DNA of 64,000 nucleotides from assembly GCA_024279425.1 (NCBI GenBank), contig JAJRRO010000111.1, positions 33,918 through 97,917 on the forward strand. Reading direction: 5' to 3'. Of this stretch, positions 60,954 through 64,000 are shown piece by piece; positions within the stretch are counted from its first letter, which is position 1; each line of letters starts with the position of its first letter. The translations under genes were made by a program, and so were the position numbers. Below the pieces are notes generated by a model. The model worked only from the letters and a program-made list of their open reading frames with translations. It was not told the origin of the DNA and did not search any database. Source of the DNA: Bacteroidota bacterium (GTDB taxonomy: Bacteria; Bacteroidota; Bacteroidia; Flavobacteriales; Flavobacteriaceae).

Positions 60954-61358
60954 TTACTGTTCTATCTCCTGAGGAGATTCTGTTAGTAATTTAGAATCGG
61001 CCCACAAATCCAATACAGTAATTAACTCTTGTGTGCTTTTGTAAACCTTTTTACTATAATAACGCCCTCTATCCCAATCAACAGGGTCCGCTGCTTTTTT
61101 TGCATCATAAAGAATGTCTTCGACCATTTCATTTAAATCTTGACAGTCACAACCGCTCAAACCCTTGGTTATTTTTTTGTATGACTCCAAAGTTTTTCCG
61201 GAATAATATAATTGGTGCTCAAAGTTATTGGCTTTTAATGCCTTTTTGGAATGGGAAAGTGCGTAAGTGGCAATATTATAAACAACAGCGCAATGATCAT
61301 TTGTATTGGAAGGTAAAAAAAACAGTATCAAAATTATAATAGCATATATAGTATTCAT
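60954..61358 (-). CDS. small exported protein with Cys/Tyr motifs
   Basis: The 134-residue product (ATG at 61358, MNTIYAIIILILFFLPSNTN) has a signal peptide and a helical mature part including HCAVVYNIATYALSHSKKAL, LSGCDCQDLNEMVEDILYDA and DWDRGRYYSKKVYKSTQELI. The longer frame upstream (to 61490) is not convincing. No family name is recognised; it looks like a helical periplasmic protein. The 255-bp gap 61491-61745 beyond it holds a degenerate TGTCACATTGAGCGC-type repeat (about 61574-61588) and no gene. Confidence 0.7.
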   Translation of the reverse strand: MNTIYAIIILILFFLPSNTNDHCAVVYNIATYALSHSKKALKANNFEHQLYYSGKTLESYKKITKGLSGCDCQDLNEMVEDILYDAKKAADPVDWDRGRYYSKKVYKSTQELITVLDLWADSKLLTESPQEIEQ

Positions 61359-61745
61359 TTTTAATCGGCAATAAGATTTGGTGTAAAGAAAACGGATTAA
61401 ACCTTTTAATATTGTTTGATAATTGGAAGCAGCAATAAAGAAAATAATCGCTGTGAGGATAACCATCAGGGAATGAGCGCAATTGATCAACAGATAACAA
61501 ATAGTGTCAACCGTTACGCTTTCTTAAAGCTAATAAAGACAGTGAGCGATGAAACCGTCAAAAGGCCCATTTCGCTGTCACATTGAGCGCCAATCTCTAG
61601 ACGGGACTAGGGCTTTTCATAGGACACGGTGTTGCAAGAAGTAGTACTTTTTTAAGATTCTGAATTATTCGGCTAAATTTTCGCTCTAATTTTCAATATT
61701 TAAGTGAAGTTAAACGAAATCGGTTGATTTTCTAACAAAATCATG

Positions 61746-62741
61746 CTATTGATTTTTTACAATTCTTCTTACAAATGCCCATTGTTTTAACATATCTCTG
61801 GCATTTTGGGCAGGGTAGCCTAAAACAGTTTTTCCTACTTCCACATCATTCATAACTCCAGAGCCAGCGCCAACGGTAGCGCCAGAATGTATGGTTGTGT
61901 GGTCTTTAATAGAGGCACTTCCTCCAATAATAACGCCGTCGCCTAAAGTAACAGAGCCTGCAAGTCCGCTATGTCCTGCCATAATACAAGAACGTCCCAA
62001 AATACTATTATGGGCTATTTGTACTAGGTTGTCAATTTTACAACCATCACCAACAATAGTGGAGCTAAATTTTGCTCTATCAACACAAGAATTGGCCCCA
62101 ATTTCAACATAATGCCCAATGATCACATTACCTATCTGTGGTATCTTAACCAGTTGTCTGCCATCATCACTTGGTCTATATCCAAATCCATCAGCTCCTA
62201 TACTTACATTAGTATGAAAAATACAATGGCTACCAATAATACAGCGTTCACGTATAATAGTCCCAGACCAAACAATGGTGCTATCACCGACAATGGTCTC
62301 ATCAAACACACAAACATTTGGGTATAAAATTACTCCGCTTCCTAATTCAACATCTTTACCTACATAACAATTTGAACCAATCTTACAGCCATTACCAATT
62401 TTAGCCGTTTCATGTATCACTGCAGTTGGATGTATATCTGTATCAAACACAGGTGCTGTCGGATTAAAAAGCTCTAATATTCCTGCCATCGCTAAATCGA
62501 CATTTTTCACTTTAATAAAAGCACGATTGTCGCCCGGGTCAATAGTTACATTATAATTTATCAGAGAAGCACAGGCTTTTGAATCTTTCCAAAACTTCAA
62601 ATATTTAGTGCTTCCAATGAATGTGATTTGATTGCTGTTTGCTTTTTGTATTTCCTCAGGCCCTTCAATTTTTTGGCTGGTATTGCCTATTAATTCGCCT
62701 TTTAAGAGGTTGTTAATTTCACGTATAGAGTAAGATGTCAT
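61746..62741 (-). CDS. LpxD-like N-acyltransferase, third copy
   Basis: The 331-residue hexapeptide-repeat protein has the LpxD N-terminal domain (SIREINNLLKGELIGNTSQK), a long helix (HETAKIGNGCKIGSNCYVGK), GADGFGYRPSDDGRQLVKIP and the catalytic His in NLVQIAHNSILGRSCIMAGH. It looks like a complete LpxD but lies far from the lipid A operon and in more AT-rich sequence. It may acylate a sugar of O-antigen or capsule instead. The gap 62742-63188 (447 bp) shows no convincing coding frame; a short AT-rich spacer only. Confidence 0.87.
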   Translation of the reverse strand: MTSYSIREINNLLKGELIGNTSQKIEGPEEIQKANSNQITFIGSTKYLKFWKDSKACASLINYNVTIDPGDNRAFIKVKNVDLAMAGILELFNPTAPVFDTDIHPTAVIHETAKIGNGCKIGSNCYVGKDVELGSGVILYPNVCVFDETIVGDSTIVWSGTIIRERCIIGSHCIFHTNVSIGADGFGYRPSDDGRQLVKIPQIGNVIIGHYVEIGANSCVDRAKFSSTIVGDGCKIDNLVQIAHNSILGRSCIMAGHSGLAGSVTLGDGVIIGGSASIKDHTTIHSGATVGAGSGVMNDVEVGKTVLGYPAQNARDMLKQWAFVRRIVKNQ

Positions 62742-63188
62742 TTGTAATTTTATTAATTTATTATTGGGCTGTATAGTAAGGAAAAAAAGTGGAATCTATA
62801 TTATTTTTGAAATCAAATACGTTTATATGTTGCTAATTTAATTTCGCATCCATATTTTTAAAAAAACCAAACTTCATTTACCATAATTTCCGTCAGACGA
62901 AATTTAATATCAACACAAGCGTCGCCTTAAGAAATGAAAACCGATTTTCTCTTAAAAAAACACATTATCATAGGTTTTTTTTGTGAGATTCAAAGCAATT
63001 CGTTCAGTGTTTGTTTGGTAAAAATAAGTAGTTATAAATTCTGATTTATGGGTTTGAGAGCGTTTCTCTATTACTTGTAACTACTACGTTCAATGTATGA
63101 GTTGTGCGTACAGAAGTACAGGTGTTTTAATATTACATTTGAATATATAATTATGCTTTTATTGTTTGTATGGACTAATAGCGTGTTT

Positions 63189-63866
63189 ATGAAGAAGAAA
63201 GAAAATGGAACTAAAAGAATAAAGAAGCCTTGGCCAACTAAAGATGCCATGGAACAGGTTTATAAGATGAAACTTTGGGGTGGTGACAAATCTGATTTTT
63301 ATTCAGGCGTAGGATCACATCATCCTGAGATGATAAATCCATATATAGATGTTTTAACATCATTTTTAACATCTTTTAAAAGTCCTCTTGTGGTATGTGA
63401 TTTAGGCTGCGGGGATTTTAATGTAGGTAAGGAATTGGTAAAGCATACTAAGAAGTATGTTGCGGTAGATATAGTAACAGACCTTATAGCGCATAATAAG
63501 GAAAAATTTAAAGAAGAAAATTTAGAATTCCATTGTTTGGATATCGCAGTAGATGAATTGCCTTCAGGAGATTGTGCTATAGTAAGACACGTACTTCAGC
63601 ATTTATCGAATGTTGAAGTACAAAGTATAGTGAATAAGTTAACTGATTTTAAATATGTTATTTTAACAGAACATGTACCTGAAGGGGATTTTGCACCCAA
63701 TAAAGAGATTATTTCAGGACAAGGAATTAGACTAAAAGAACAAAGTGGTTTAAACGTATTAGCTCCACCATTTAATTTTAAGGTAAAAGAAGAAAAACAA
63801 TTATTGTCTGTTACTATAAATGATTGTAATGGGGTTCTAGTAACTACGTTTTATAAAATATTTTAG
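63189..63866 (+). CDS. SAM-dependent methyltransferase
   Basis: From ATG 63189 (MKKKENGTKRIKKPWPTKDA) the protein has 225 residues. An earlier ATG at 63093 would add 32 residues of hydrophobic, unconserved sequence. The class I SAM fold is seen in VVCDLGCGDFNVGKELVKHT (motif I), KYVAVDIVTDLIAHNKEKF and CAIVRHVLQHLSNVEVQSIV, and near the end FKVKEEKQLLSVTINDCNGV. The substrate is unknown; the position next to an LpxD-like gene suggests a cell-surface or polysaccharide context. The gene is AT-rich compared with the his region. Confidence 0.82.
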   Translation: MKKKENGTKRIKKPWPTKDAMEQVYKMKLWGGDKSDFYSGVGSHHPEMINPYIDVLTSFLTSFKSPLVVCDLGCGDFNVGKELVKHTKKYVAVDIVTDLIAHNKEKFKEENLEFHCLDIAVDELPSGDCAIVRHVLQHLSNVEVQSIVNKLTDFKYVILTEHVPEGDFAPNKEIISGQGIRLKEQSGLNVLAPPFNFKVKEEKQLLSVTINDCNGVLVTTFYKIF

Positions 63867-63916
63867 AGGTCAGTAGATAAATTCATAGTTTCAAGGCCAA
63901 TAAATATAGGAATTAT

Positions 63917-64000
63917 ATGGATATTTTCAAGGGTCGAAATCTTCTAGAGTTCTCTGATCGGTTCAAAACGGACCTGGACTGCAAGGAGTATCTCTGCGAA
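63917..64000 (+). mobile_element. IS1595-family transposase, N-terminal fragment cut by the window edge
   Basis: From ATG 63917 the last 28 codons read MDIFKGRNLLEFSDRFKTDL then DCKEYLCE. This fits the N-terminus of IS1595-type (ISXO2-like) transposases as I remember it (FKG...LLEFxxRFKTDxDCxxYL). The rest lies outside the window. The left inverted repeat of the element should lie between 63867 and 63916 but is not evident to me. Confidence 0.7.

Noticed and set aside
63093..63188. Upstream extension of the methyltransferase giving a membrane segment
   Set aside because: The extra residues are AT-rich and unconserved-looking; the MKKKENG start fits the fold better.

Overview
The window reads as chromosome of a Bacteroidota member, most likely family Flavobacteriaceae; the genus cannot be fixed by eye. 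The reasons are promoters of the Bacteroidetes type (TTG / about 20 nt / TAnnTTTG) with few Shine-Dalgarno sites, a fused LpxC-FabZ, the PorX regulator of type IX secretion, a TonB receptor with a carboxypeptidase-like N-terminal domain, and small families typical of the group (TIGR02757, DUF6146, DUF6787-like).

Layout. 1-12.7 kb is mixed housekeeping: a TIGR02757 protein and a LolD-like ATPase, folE, a TonB receptor with a His-rich small partner, the serine genes serC-serA with a four-helix-bundle (S23) gene between them, a LuxC-like reductase, a ferredoxin, an arginase/agmatinase gene split by one in-frame TGA, and ychF. 12.8-13.3 kb holds a MITE-like element and a lipoprotein remnant. 13.4-22.6 kb is an AT-rich island on the minus strand encoding a YbhGFSR-type ABC exporter (TetR, TolC, HlyD, two ATPases, two permeases) with a c-type cytochrome, a small lipoprotein and a DUF2202 protein. 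Three of its genes carry one-base A-tract frameshifts and a fourth lacks a canonical start. Its gaps contain dispersed repeats.

22.9-42.3 kb is mostly core: parE-parC-mscL, a sterol-desaturase-like protein, TerC, an XRE regulator, an M14 peptidase behind a triple repeated site, Lrp, aroB, proline dehydrogenase, alanine dehydrogenase, tsaE, porX and an HD hydrolase. 42.3-47.0 kb is a lipid A operon (lpxD, lpxC-fabZ, lpxA, efp, a second lpxD-like gene), followed by sucD, fabG, a VWA-like membrane protein and a prohibitin.

51.9-60.9 kb is a complete histidine operon (hisG-D-C-B-H-A-F-IE). It is preceded by what looks like a transcription attenuator: a 17-residue leader peptide with three consecutive His codons, an antiterminator arm and a perfect terminator. 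The operon is interrupted by a GNAT gene, an S23 pseudogene with three nonsense codons, a DinB gene and two related hairpin repeats. The right end (61.7-64 kb) looks accessory: a third LpxD homologue, a methyltransferase and the start of an IS1595-type transposase.

Recurring themes are small mobile or repetitive insertions between operon genes, and several lightly broken genes. No tRNA, rRNA or CRISPR array was seen.
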